Shown: positions 34,182 to 42,085 of the stretch, piece by piece
How the letters are laid out: every line of letters begins with the position of its first letter
Numbering within the stretch: the first letter of the stretch is position 1
Assembly (NCBI RefSeq): GCF_001044425.1
Contig: NZ_LFML01000022.1
Coordinates: 1 to 64,000 of the forward strand
From: Streptomyces roseus
GTDB taxonomy: Bacteria; Actinomycetota; Actinomycetes; Streptomycetales; Streptomycetaceae
Reading direction: 5' to 3'
DNA: 64,000 bases
The notes under the pieces: generated by a model
Told to the model about the DNA's origin: nothing
The model's database searches: none
What the model saw: the letters and a program-made list of their open reading frames with translations, nothing else
Position numbers and translations under genes: made by a program

Positions 34182-34822
34182 TTCTCGCCGTCCAGGCCCA
34201 CGCTCAGGCGCATGCCCTTCAGGCGGAAGTTCCCGCCGGTCGCGGACCAGGCGTGCGATCTCACCCCGACCACCTCGATGTCCCCGGCCTGGAGCCCGAA
34301 CTTCCCCGGCTCCCCCCTGACCCCGTCCACCCGGTCGAGGGTGGAGGCGTCCCGGCCGATCTGCGCCGTGCCGAAGGTCGCGTCCCCGTCGAGGTCCTCG
34401 CCGTCGATGACGAGGTTGCTGGCCGTGACCTCCCCGGCCGCGCCGCCCGCCGTCAGCTTGAAGACCACCGTGCCCAGCGGGGTCTGCACCTCGGCGGCCT
34501 GGCAGATGTCGGCGAGCGTGGCCTCGCCTATGCCGAGCAGCGCGACCGGATGCCCCTTGCCGTCGACGGAGCGGTCCGTCTGCACGTACGAGGCGAGGCC
34601 CTTGCTGCTCAGCTTCGACGAGGAGACCTGGAAGGCGGTCCCGGAGACGGCGAACGACGCGGCGAGCGCGCCCTGCGCCATGACCACGGCCATCGCACCG
34701 ACGGCGAGGACCGCCGGCACCGCCACGGCGGCCGACTTCCGCCAGCGCACCCGGCCTTCGCGCCTGCCGACCGGGTCCGAGGGCGGTTCGCCGGCCCTGT
34801 CCGTGTCGCTGTTAGTGCTCAT
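34172..34822 (-). CDS. DUF6230-family exported protein
   Basis: Protein of 216 residues, ATG 34822 with GGGAGG upstream. An N-terminal membrane anchor or signal (AVAVPAVLAVGAMAVVMAQGALA) precedes a beta-rich domain (ASFAVSGTAFQVSSSKLSSKGLASYVQT). Database entries sometimes call the family cholesterol esterase, but no Ser hydrolase motif is visible, so I do not support that. It heads a two-gene unit with DUF6114 and is divergent from a TetR gene. Confidence 0.8.
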   Translation of the reverse strand: MSTNSDTDRAGEPPSDPVGRREGRVRWRKSAAVAVPAVLAVGAMAVVMAQGALAASFAVSGTAFQVSSSKLSSKGLASYVQTDRSVDGKGHPVALLGIGEATLADICQAAEVQTPLGTVVFKLTAGGAAGEVTASNLVIDGEDLDGDATFGTAQIGRDASTLDRVDGVRGEPGKFGLQAGDIEVVGVRSHAWSATGGNFRLKGMRLSVGLDGEKCF

Positions 34823-34921
34823 GGAAGTGCCTCCCGTACGTCGTCCGTGCGCAGGGGAAGTGCTCGAGACAGGTCTGCCATACTGCGGGCATCCTGTGGC
34901 AGTTCGAGGCTAGGGCCGAAT

Positions 34922-35656
34922 TTGAATATTAGTCAACAGCGTCGCGCGAGCGGGCGTTCGCAGGTTCGCAGGGCCGAACTCATAGCGATCGGGCGCAAGT
35001 TGTTCGCCGACACCTCGTACGACGCGCTCTCCATGGACGACATCGCCAAGCAGGCCGGCGTCGCCAAGGGGCTGATCTACTACTACTTCAAGAGCAAGCG
35101 CGGCTACTACCTCGCCATCGTCGGGGACTCGGTGGCCGAGCTCGTCGCCCGCGCCGCCGGGGAGCCGGACCTGCCCAAGGTCGAGCGGGTGCGCCGCACC
35201 ATCGACGGCTACCTCCACTACGCCGAGCACCACCAGGCCGCCTACCGCACGATCGTCACCGGGGGAGTGGGCTCCGACGCCGAGGTGCTCGCGATCCGCG
35301 ACGCGGTACGCGAGGAGCTGGTGGCCACCATCGCCGAGGGCGCGTACGGGAGCCGGGTCATCCCGCCGCTCGCCCGGCTCGCGCTCGTGGGCTGGCTCTC
35401 CGGGGTCGAGGGGACCACGCTGGAGTGGATCGGCGCTCTGGCCGCTGAGGCCCAGGTGGAATCGGGGACGGACGCGGATGCGGAATGCGGCGCGCGGCAG
35501 CCCGGCCGGGAGCGCCTCGGGGCCCTTCTCGTCCGCCAGCTGCGCGCGACCCTGACGGTGATCGGGGAGTTCGTCCCGGAGTGTCCCCCGCCGCCCCTTC
35601 CCGAAGAGGCGTTCGAGACCGCGGGTGATCTTGCCGCGGTGACGGGACGACCCTGA
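34922..35656 (+). CDS. TetR-family regulator divergent from the DUF6230/DUF6114 unit
   Basis: Repressor of about 244 residues. The N-terminal helix-turn-helix is clear: AELIAIGRKLFADTSYDALSMDDIAKQAGVAKGLIYYYFKSKRGYY (read in parts). The ligand-binding half follows. No ATG or GTG lies before the domain; the best start is TTG 34922, with AGGG shortly upstream. The unusual start suggests weak translation. Its divergent position relative to DUF6230 and the preceding AT-rich stretch (GAATTTGAATATTAG) suggest it regulates that pair. Confidence 0.83.
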   Translation: MNISQQRRASGRSQVRRAELIAIGRKLFADTSYDALSMDDIAKQAGVAKGLIYYYFKSKRGYYLAIVGDSVAELVARAAGEPDLPKVERVRRTIDGYLHYAEHHQAAYRTIVTGGVGSDAEVLAIRDAVREELVATIAEGAYGSRVIPPLARLALVGWLSGVEGTTLEWIGALAAEAQVESGTDADAECGARQPGRERLGALLVRQLRATLTVIGEFVPECPPPPLPEEAFETAGDLAAVTGRP

Positions 35657-35805
35657 TCGGGCATACTCAAGCCGCCCGCAGCCACTGATCTGCCGCTTCC
35701 GTGATCCGGGAGGGCAGTATCGGCTGTGTGAAGCACCGAGACCCGGCGGCCCGTCCCACACCTCACGTGCCGCCGCCGTGCCCGATGAGGGAGGAGAGCG
35801 CCGCC

Positions 35806-36978
35806 ATGACTGACCGCGCCCCGCAGCCGGTGGACCGTCAGCTGCCCACCGAGGAGTCCCGGGATCTGCTCGCACTCGTACGAGAGATCGCCCAGCGGGA
35901 GATCCGCCCCGTGGCCGCCGACGAGGAGGACGCCGGGAAGTTCCCGCGCGCGATCTTCACCCTGCTGTCCGAAGCAGGCCTGCTCGGTCTTCCGTACGCC
36001 GGGGAGCACGGCGGCGGCGAGCAGCCGTACGAGGTCTACCTCCAGGTCCTGGAGGAGCTCGCGGCGGCCCGCCTGACCGTGGGGCTCGGCGTCAGCGTGC
36101 ACTCCCTGGCCTGCCACGGCCTGGCCGGATACGGCACCGAGGAGCAGCAGAAGGCCCATCTGCCCGCCATGCTCGGCGGCGGCCTGCTCGGCGCCTACTG
36201 CCTCTCCGAGCCCGCCTCCGGCTCCGACGCGGCCTCGCTGACCACCAAGGCGGTGCGCGAGGGCGACGACTGGATCATCACCGGCACCAAGGCCTGGATC
36301 ACCCACGGCGGGGTCGCGGACTTCTACACCGTCCTCGCACGCACCGGCGGCGAGGGCCCCAAGGGCATCACCGCCTTCCTGGTCCCCGGGGACGCACAGG
36401 GCCTGACGGCCGCCGTCCCCGAGAAGAAGATGGGCATGAAGGGCTCGCCCACCGCCCAGCTGCACTTCGACGGGGTCCGCGTCCCGGACACCCGCCGCAT
36501 CGGCGAGGAGGGCCAGGGCTTCACCATCGCGCTGGCGGCCCTGGACGCCGGCCGCCTGGGCATCGCCGCCTGCGCCATCGGCGTCGCGCAGGCCGCGCTG
36601 GACGAGGCCCTCACGTACGCCCTGGACCGCAAGCAGTTCGGGCACCCCATCGCCGACTTCCAGGGCCTGCGCTTCATGCTGGCCGACATGGCGACCAAGA
36701 TCGAGGCGGGCCGGGCCCTGTACCTGGCGGCGGCGCGGCTGCGCGACGCGGGCAAGCCGTTCTCCCGCCAGGCGGCGATGGCGAAGCTGTTCTGCACGGA
36801 CGCGGCGATGGCCGTCACCACCGACGCCGTCCAGATCCTCGGCGGCTACGGCTACACGGCAGACTTCCCGGTGGAGCGCCTGATGCGCGAGGCGAAGGTG
36901 CTCCAGATCGTGGAGGGCACCAACCAGATCCAGCGCATGGTCATCGCCCGCCACCTGGCGGGTCCCGAGTCGCACTGA
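35806..36978 (+). CDS. Acyl-CoA dehydrogenase
   Basis: FAD enzyme of 390 residues that introduces a double bond into acyl-CoA. ATG 35806 follows GAGGAG. Family signatures are GAYCLSEPASGSDAASL (FAD/substrate contact), WITHGGVADFYTV and RKQFGHPIADFQGLRFMLADM, and near the C-terminus ILGGYGYTADFPVERLMREAKVLQIVEGTNQIQ. The catalytic base should lie in the IVEGTNQIQR region (Glu) as in short-chain and isovaleryl-type enzymes. The chain length is not evident. It stands alone downstream of the TetR gene, with about 150 bases between them. Confidence 0.92.
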   Translation: MTDRAPQPVDRQLPTEESRDLLALVREIAQREIRPVAADEEDAGKFPRAIFTLLSEAGLLGLPYAGEHGGGEQPYEVYLQVLEELAAARLTVGLGVSVHSLACHGLAGYGTEEQQKAHLPAMLGGGLLGAYCLSEPASGSDAASLTTKAVREGDDWIITGTKAWITHGGVADFYTVLARTGGEGPKGITAFLVPGDAQGLTAAVPEKKMGMKGSPTAQLHFDGVRVPDTRRIGEEGQGFTIALAALDAGRLGIAACAIGVAQAALDEALTYALDRKQFGHPIADFQGLRFMLADMATKIEAGRALYLAAARLRDAGKPFSRQAAMAKLFCTDAAMAVTTDAVQILGGYGYTADFPVERLMREAKVLQIVEGTNQIQRMVIARHLAGPESH

Positions 36979-36982
36979 CGTC

Positions 36983-37020
36983 GGCACCGCGCGGGGCCGG
37001 GCCAGGCCCCGCGCGGTGCC
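36983..37020. terminator. Perfect 16-base stem-loop between convergent genes
   Basis: GGCACCGCGCGGGGCC (36983-36998) pairs perfectly with GGCCCCGCGCGGTGCC (37005-37020) around a 6-base loop, directly after the acyl-CoA dehydrogenase stop. It can serve the PhyH gene from the other side. Confidence 0.75.
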
Positions 37021-37050
37021 GGGCCAGGGGCGGCCCGGCGGCCTCCCGCC

Positions 37051-37902
37051 CTACCCGTCCCCGACCCGCAGCGGCTTCGCGTCGTGGTTGACGAAGAGGT
37101 CCCGGCGGGCGGCGGGGTGATCGGCCGGCGGGGCGTTGGACACCGCGTTGTAGCTGATCAGGGCGAGGGTGCGGGTGTGCGGGGAGCGGTTCGGGCCCGA
37201 GCTGTGCACCAGATTCCCGTGGAAGAACACGACCGTGCCGGCCGGGCCGGTGGCCTCGTGGACCCCCCGGGTGCGGGCGAGCTCCTCGGTCGAGGGGTCG
37301 GGAAGCGCGTAGGCGCTGCGGCTCGACGTGATCCGGGCCCAGCCGCCCCCGCCCGCCCCGCCGCCGGTGATCCCCTCGGTCCCGTCGTACCCCTCGGTCC
37401 CGTCGCACCCCTCGCTTCCCGAGGGCGCCGCGTCGGCCGGCCGGTCGGTGTGCGTGCCCGGGATCATGCGCAGCGGCCCGTTCTCCTCGGTGACGTCGTC
37501 GAGGAAGACGGTGGCGGTGAGCGCCGCCGGGCGCCGCATCCCCTCGGCGGCCCGCCAGAAGTCGAAGTCCCGGTGCCACTGCCGGCGGTCGCCGCGCCGG
37601 GCCGCCTTCGGATTGACCTTCCACTGGTACACGTACATGTCCTCGCCGAGGAGCAGCCGGGCCGGCTCGGTCACCGGTGACGCCTCGGCCGGCGCCTGCC
37701 AGGGACCGCCTCTGCGGTGGAGTCCGTGGACGGCGCGCACGGTCGTGCCGTCCTCCTCGAAGAACCGCTGCGGTCCCTCCTCGGCGAGGACGGCGGGCAG
37801 CTCCCCGGTCAGGGGTCCCCAGATCTCGGGCGGGGTCATCGGGGGCACGACGGCAAAGCCGTCGCGCCAGAAATCGGCCAGGAGCCGCTTCGGGTCCGTC
37901 AT
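37051..37902 (-). CDS. Phytanoyl-CoA dioxygenase-family (PhyH) Fe(II)/2-oxoglutarate oxygenase
   Basis: Non-heme iron dioxygenase of 283 residues. The iron facial triad is visible: H and D in QWHRDFDFW and the distal His in GNLVHSSGPN, with the 2-oxoglutarate-binding Arg in HTRTLALISYN. The pattern MIPGTHTDRPAD also fits the family, which includes ectoine and proline hydroxylases. The substrate is not evident. Between the two halves an in-frame tandem repeat (Asp-Gly-Thr-Glu-Gly units) and a Gly run lengthen a loop. ATG 37902 has only a weak ribosome site. Confidence 0.82.
   Translation of the reverse strand: MTDPKRLLADFWRDGFAVVPPMTPPEIWGPLTGELPAVLAEEGPQRFFEEDGTTVRAVHGLHRRGGPWQAPAEASPVTEPARLLLGEDMYVYQWKVNPKAARRGDRRQWHRDFDFWRAAEGMRRPAALTATVFLDDVTEENGPLRMIPGTHTDRPADAAPSGSEGCDGTEGYDGTEGITGGGAGGGGWARITSSRSAYALPDPSTEELARTRGVHEATGPAGTVVFFHGNLVHSSGPNRSPHTRTLALISYNAVSNAPPADHPAARRDLFVNHDAKPLRVGDG
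37372..37414. repeat. 18-base tandem repeat inside the PhyH gene
   Basis: About 2.4 units of CCCCTCGGTCCCGTCGTA, one base different between the full copies (37372-37389 and 37390-37407). Read on the minus strand each unit encodes six residues (CDGTEG or YDGTEG), so changes in copy number keep the frame. Confidence 0.85.
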
Positions 37903-38024
37903 GCGCCCAGGGTGCGGCCCGGCGCCGGTCCCGGCGAGGCGGCACGGGGAGCGCACCGGGAGTGCGCCGGGTCATGTCCGACCGCTCCCAGGAGCCGCTT
38001 CCCCCCGCCCGCCCTGCGGACCAC

Positions 38025-38279
38025 CTACTGGCCGCCGCCGCAGAGCGGGCCGGTGGGCCAGATCGGGGAGGTGGCGACCCGGGACCACTCCGGATCGCGG
38101 CGGCCCGGCAGGGTGCGTCCGTCGGCGGCCCAACGGGTCAGCAGCGCGTGGTAGATCGGTGGGTCCGGCTGCCGCTGCGGAACCGATTCTTCCTGGCGCG
38201 GAACCGATTCTTCGTAGCCGGGCGGCGCCGGACGCCGCCGCCTTCCCGCTCTTGTCCCAGGGGTTTCGAGGGTGGTCAT
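38025..38279 (-). CDS. Small hypothetical protein
   Basis: An 84-residue frame from ATG 38279. The C-terminal part, PPIYHALLTRWAADGRTLPGRRDPEWSRVATSPIW (in pieces), has the look of a small conserved actinobacterial protein. The N-terminal half contains a short duplication (EESVPRQEESVP) encoded by a tandem repeat at about 38177-38212. The ribosome site is weak. I do not know a function. Frames in this stretch on both strands compete, so the call is tentative. Confidence 0.45.
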   Translation of the reverse strand: MTTLETPGTRAGRRRRPAPPGYEESVPRQEESVPQRQPDPPIYHALLTRWAADGRTLPGRRDPEWSRVATSPIWPTGPLCGGGQ

Positions 38280-38491
38280 ACCGGGCCAACGCCCCACGCG
38301 AGGAACGGGTAACCGCCGCCGCCCTCCGGGTATCCGTTCGAGATGTCCCCGCCGCCGTGCGCCGGGGCGCTCGTAAGGGGCCGTGGCGCGGTCGGCCGTC
38401 CAGACGCCGCCCCGGCGAGCCGCGGCGCCCACGTGGCCAGACGTGCCGGGGTGTCAGGGAGTGACAGAACCCTGGCCCCGAGCCCAGTATC

Positions 38492-38504
38492 TGACGTACC
38501 GTCA
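38492..38504. promoter_or_regulatory. Palindromic operator candidate TGACGTACCGTCA
   Basis: TGACG (38492-38496) and CGTCA (38500-38504) form an inverted repeat around TAC, 36 bases before ATG 38540. The form is typical of TetR-type operators near lipid or acyl-CoA genes. It probably controls the two-gene unit that follows. The binding protein is unknown. Confidence 0.5.
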
Positions 38505-38539
38505 TATCCGCCCGAGCCCGCCGCCCCTGGAGGTTTGCC

Positions 38540-39673
38540 ATGCCCGCGGACCGACCCGTGCCCCTCGACGAATACCCCGTCCACCAGGCGCCCTTGTCGA
38601 TGAAGCACCTGGTCACCGGTGACCGGAACGCCTACGACCGCTGCATCTTCCACGTCTTCGACCACGCAGGCCGCGCCGTCCTCATCCTCGGCCTCGGCGT
38701 CTACCCCAACGCCGGGGTCATCGACGCCTATGCCACCCTGCGCACCGGCGACGAACTCCTCGCCGTCCGCGCCTCAGACGCTCTCACCGACGACCGCATG
38801 AACCTCTCCGTCGGCCCGCTGCGGATCACCGTCGACGAACCCCTGAAGCGGATCACCCTGCGCTGCGATCCCGACCCCGCCGACCCCGAGGGGCTCTCGT
38901 ACGACCTCACGTGGACCGCCGAGTTCCCCGCCGTCTGGGAGCCGCACCACGTCCAGCGGCGCGGCGACCGGCTCATCCTCGAAGGCCGCCGTTTCGTCCA
39001 GGCGGGCCACGTCACCGGCACCCTCCGCGCCAAGGGGGAGGAGTACGCCCTCACCCCCGGCGAGTGGACCGGCACCCGCGACCGCAGCTGGGGCGTGCGC
39101 CCCATCACCGGGGAGGACGGCGGCCGCGCCGCCGAGGACCACCGGCCCGAGGGCTTCCACTGGCTCTGGATACCCGTCCGCTTCGAGGACCGCTTCCTCA
39201 TGGTCATCGCCCAGGAGGACGCCGACGGCCACCGCACCCTCAGCGAGGCCGTCCAGGTCTTCCCCGAGGACAGCGGCCGCCACGACGTGCAGCTCGGCTG
39301 GCCCCAGACCGAGATCCGCTACCGCCCCGGCACCCGCCACCCCGAGAGCGCCGTCGTCCACCTCGCCGACCCCGCCCGCAAACCACTCGAACTCGGCGTC
39401 GAGATCCTGAACTCCTCGCCCCTCGCCGTCGGCGCCGGCTACCCGCCCGCCTCCGACTGGCAGCACGGCAGCTGGCAGGGGCGCGGCTGGACCGACCGCC
39501 GCGTCTACGACCTCTCCGACCCCACCGCCCACCCCATGGCCGCCTTCGGCGTCACCGACCACTCCGCACGCTTCACCCTCGACGGGCGCACCGGCTTCGG
39601 CATCTTCGAACACGGCAGCTTCGGCCGCCACGACCCCAGCGGCTTCACCGACTACGGCTCGGTCGCCCCGTAA
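38540..39673 (+). CDS. Conserved protein of unknown function, beta-rich
   Basis: Protein of 377 residues, ATG 38540 after CTGGAGG. It is mostly beta-strand by appearance, with the phrases GTRDRSWGVRPITG, FHWLWIPVRFEDRFLMVI and GRGWTDRRVYDLSDP. The D-R-S-W-G-V-R-P pattern recalls DUF7064 or hydroxyneurosporene/tocopherol-cyclase-like proteins, which bind lipids, but I cannot assign it firmly. It is followed by a phosphotransferase-family gene, a pairing often seen in lipid or steroid utilisation clusters. No signal peptide. Confidence 0.7.
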   Translation: MPADRPVPLDEYPVHQAPLSMKHLVTGDRNAYDRCIFHVFDHAGRAVLILGLGVYPNAGVIDAYATLRTGDELLAVRASDALTDDRMNLSVGPLRITVDEPLKRITLRCDPDPADPEGLSYDLTWTAEFPAVWEPHHVQRRGDRLILEGRRFVQAGHVTGTLRAKGEEYALTPGEWTGTRDRSWGVRPITGEDGGRAAEDHRPEGFHWLWIPVRFEDRFLMVIAQEDADGHRTLSEAVQVFPEDSGRHDVQLGWPQTEIRYRPGTRHPESAVVHLADPARKPLELGVEILNSSPLAVGAGYPPASDWQHGSWQGRGWTDRRVYDLSDPTAHPMAAFGVTDHSARFTLDGRTGFGIFEHGSFGRHDPSGFTDYGSVAP

Positions 39674-39785
39674 CAGCCCCCGCACCGGGCTCCGTTACAG
39701 CTCCCGTACCAGACCCCGTCACAGCCCCGTACCGGCCCCCGCGACGCCCCGCGACCGCACGAGCCAAGAGAAGGAAGGGGAAGTC
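39674..39785. repeat. Imperfect short repeats in the spacer before the phosphotransferase gene
   Basis: Three imperfect copies of a roughly 24-base unit beginning with TAACAGC, GTTACAGC and GTCACAGC, each followed by C-rich CCCGTACC or similar, lie between 39672 and about 39745. The following AAGAGAAGGAAGGGG is an unusually purine-rich ribosome-site region for ATG 39786. Confidence 0.5.
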
Positions 39786-40886
39786 ATGGCAGCACCGGCA
39801 CCCCGCCCGCGCACCTCCACCCGCGAACCCGAGGAACTCGGCCGGCGCCTCGCCGCCTGGCTCGACACCGAACTCCCCGGCGCCGAGGTCACGGGCGTCC
39901 GCGTCCCCGCGTCCAACGGCATGTCCAGCGAGACCCTGCTCTTCGGCATAGAGCACCCCGACACCCCCGTCCGCGGCTGCGCCCTGCGCCTCGCCGCCGA
40001 CCCGGCCGCCTACACGGTGTTCCCCACGTACGACATGCCCCGCCAGCACCGCGTGATGAGCCTGGTCCGCGCCCACACCGACCTGCCCGTCCCCCGCGTG
40101 CTCTGGCTGGAGCGGGACCCCGCGCCGCTCGGCGCGCCCTTCTTCGTCATGGCCCGCGCCGAGGGCCGGGTCCCGCCCGACGTCATGCCCTACACGTACG
40201 AGGGGAACTGGCTGCACTCCGCGAGCGACTCCGAACGCGCCGAGCTCCAGGAGGCGAGCATCTCCCTGCTGGCCCGGCTGCACGACCAGTTCCCCGCCGA
40301 GAAAGCCGAGTTCCTCCTGCCCGAGGGCTCCGGCAGCCCGCTGCGCCGCCACGTCGACGCCCAACGCGCCTACTACGCCTGGGTGGTCGAGGGGCTCGTA
40401 CCCTCCCCGCTGCTGGAGCGGGCCTTCGCACGTCTGGAGGAGCTGTGGCCCGCGGACGAGGGGCCGTCCGTCCTCAACTGGGGGGACGCCCGCATCGGCA
40501 ACGTCGTCTACCGCGCCGACGGATTCGAGCCCGTGGCCGTCCTGGACTGGGAGATGGCGGCGTACGCCCCGCGCGAGGTCGACCTCGGCTGGACCGTCTA
40601 CCTCCACCGCTTCTTCCAGGACCTGACGGTCGGCTTCGGCCAGAGCGGCCTGCCCGACTTCCTGCGCCGCGCCGACATCGAGCGCCGGTACGCCGAACTC
40701 ACCGGTCACACCCCGCGGGACATGGAGTTCCACACCCTGTACGCCGCTCTGCGGCACGGGATCGTGATGCTGCGCATCGCCTACCGGCAGGCCCACTTCG
40801 GGGAGGTCGAGCTCCCCGCGGATCCGGATGGCCTGATCCTGCACCACGCGAGCCTCCGGGCGATGGTGCAGGGCACGTACTGGTAA
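39786..40886 (+). CDS. Phosphotransferase-family (APH-like) kinase
   Basis: Protein of 366 residues with the aminoglycoside-phosphotransferase fold. The catalytic loop is LNWGDARIGNVVY, where Asp is the base and Asn binds metal; the usual His before Gly-Asp is Trp here. The metal-binding DFG counterpart is VLDWEMAAYAPREVDLGW. Many relatives, such as the ACAD10/11-like kinases, phosphorylate hydroxyacyl-CoA or small metabolites rather than antibiotics. The upstream partner gene suggests a metabolic role. Confidence 0.82.
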   Translation: MAAPAPRPRTSTREPEELGRRLAAWLDTELPGAEVTGVRVPASNGMSSETLLFGIEHPDTPVRGCALRLAADPAAYTVFPTYDMPRQHRVMSLVRAHTDLPVPRVLWLERDPAPLGAPFFVMARAEGRVPPDVMPYTYEGNWLHSASDSERAELQEASISLLARLHDQFPAEKAEFLLPEGSGSPLRRHVDAQRAYYAWVVEGLVPSPLLERAFARLEELWPADEGPSVLNWGDARIGNVVYRADGFEPVAVLDWEMAAYAPREVDLGWTVYLHRFFQDLTVGFGQSGLPDFLRRADIERRYAELTGHTPRDMEFHTLYAALRHGIVMLRIAYRQAHFGEVELPADPDGLILHHASLRAMVQGTYW

Positions 40887-40888
40887 GA

Positions 40889-40912
40889 GGTCCGGCGGCA
40901 GCGCCCCGGACC
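40889..40912. terminator. Short stem-loop between convergent genes
   Basis: GGTCCGG (40889-40895) pairs with CCGGACC (40906-40912) in the 27-base gap between the phosphotransferase gene and the convergent small gene. Confidence 0.45.
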
Positions 40913-40913
40913 G

Positions 40914-41360
40914 TCAGGCGGCCTGCGCGTGCTGCTGTCGCATCTGCGGCAGCAGCGCCGGCGCCGGCATCCGCACGGGACGCGAACCGGGACCGCCGAC
41001 GTGCGAGAAGGGCTGCGTCCGCCAGTCCAGACCCTGCGGCAGGTCCAGCAGCACGACCTCCAGCTCCTGGGGCTCCACCGGGCCCGCGCCGACCGTCGGC
41101 AGCGCGTCGGAGGCGGGACGGCCCGTGCCCGCGCACACCGTGAGCCCGAACGGGTTCCACGGGGTCAGGCAGAGCGCGTGCTCCGGCAGGAACTCCTCGT
41201 CCGCGACGAGGGCGATCGACTGGCCGCAGTCCGGGCAGATCGCGTGGTGGATCTCGAAGCCGTCGAACCCGTCGGCGTCTTCGAGGTACTCACCGTCCTC
41301 GGCGTCGACGAATTCCAGGGGCTCCGGTTCGGTGCGACCGGCGCGCTTGGTGTTCAGCAT
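40914..41360 (-). CDS. Hypothetical acidic protein with one CxxC
   Basis: Protein of 148 residues, ATG 41360 with AAGGGGGAG 8 bases upstream. The N-terminal third is acidic (EPLEFVDAEDGEYLEDADGFDGFEIHH). A CPDCG pair could be half of a zinc site with other cysteines further on (HALCLTPW, TVCAGTG). The C-terminus is Pro- and Gln-rich. It resembles conserved streptomycete hypothetical proteins of unknown function. It is divergent from an Lrp/AsnC regulator, with 208 bases between them. Confidence 0.7.
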   Translation of the reverse strand: MLNTKRAGRTEPEPLEFVDAEDGEYLEDADGFDGFEIHHAICPDCGQSIALVADEEFLPEHALCLTPWNPFGLTVCAGTGRPASDALPTVGAGPVEPQELEVVLLDLPQGLDWRTQPFSHVGGPGSRPVRMPAPALLPQMRQQHAQAA

Positions 41361-41568
41361 GGATGTACTCCCCCTTGGGTGGGCCGGGCGGGCAGTTTCC
41401 ACGGCCTCGGCCACAGCAAGCACTTCCCTCCGCGCGGCACGAGTAACCACAACATCCCGCCGTACGCCTGCATACCCCTGTGGCCTTGGTCACATGCCTG
41501 CCGCAGGTGCCCCTTGTGGGCGGACAGCACTGTGCCTGGAGCGCCCTTGGGCCTTAGGTTGAGCGGCT

Positions 41569-42018
41569 ATGAGCGCAATGGAGGAGCTGGACCGCCAGAT
41601 CGTGGATCTGCTCGTGCGGGACGGGCGGATGAGCTACACGGACCTGGGCAAGGCCACGGGACTGTCCACGTCGGCGGTCCACCAGCGAGTACGCCGTCTG
41701 GAGCAGCGCGGAGTGATCCGCGGGTACGCGGCCGTCGTCGACCCCGAAGCCGTGGGGCTGCCCCTGACGGCCTTCATCTCCGTGAAGCCCTTCGACCCGA
41801 GCGCGCCGGACGACATCGCCGACCGGCTGGCCGGCGTACCGGAGATCGAGGCCTGCCACAGCGTCGCGGGCGACGAGAACTACATCCTCAAGGTGCGCGT
41901 CGCCACCCCGCTGGAGCTGGAGGACCTCCTGGGCCGCCTGCGCGCCCTGGCCCACGTCTCCACCCGCACCACGGTGGTCCTGTCCACCCCGTACGAGGCC
42001 CGCCCGCCCCGCGTGTGA
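41569..42018 (+). CDS. Lrp/AsnC-family transcriptional regulator (second copy)
   Basis: DNA-binding regulator of 149 residues. The helix-turn-helix is LGKATGLSTSAVHQRVRRLEQRGVI and the RAM domain follows (LTAFISVKPFDPSAPDDIADRL; CHSVAGDENYILKVRVATPLELEDLLGRL). It lies 67 bases upstream of the YtcJ-type amidohydrolase, which may be in the same transcript. I find no GCGCAACGA half-sites nearby, so it probably controls a set different from that of the first Lrp gene. Confidence 0.9.
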   Translation: MSAMEELDRQIVDLLVRDGRMSYTDLGKATGLSTSAVHQRVRRLEQRGVIRGYAAVVDPEAVGLPLTAFISVKPFDPSAPDDIADRLAGVPEIEACHSVAGDENYILKVRVATPLELEDLLGRLRALAHVSTRTTVVLSTPYEARPPRV

Positions 42019-42085
42019 CACGCGGGGCGCCGCACCCCCGGGGGGCGCGGTCGAGGCGGGGCGGCGGACCCGCGAAACTGAGGGC

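Noticed and set aside
34172..34822. DUF6230 protein as cholesterol esterase
   Set aside because: The name appears in databases, but no Ser-hydrolase motif or catalytic triad is visible.
39786..40886. Aminoglycoside resistance gene
   Set aside because: It belongs to the broad phosphotransferase family with a WGD variant of the catalytic motif; the pairing with a lipid-type unknown protein suggests metabolism.
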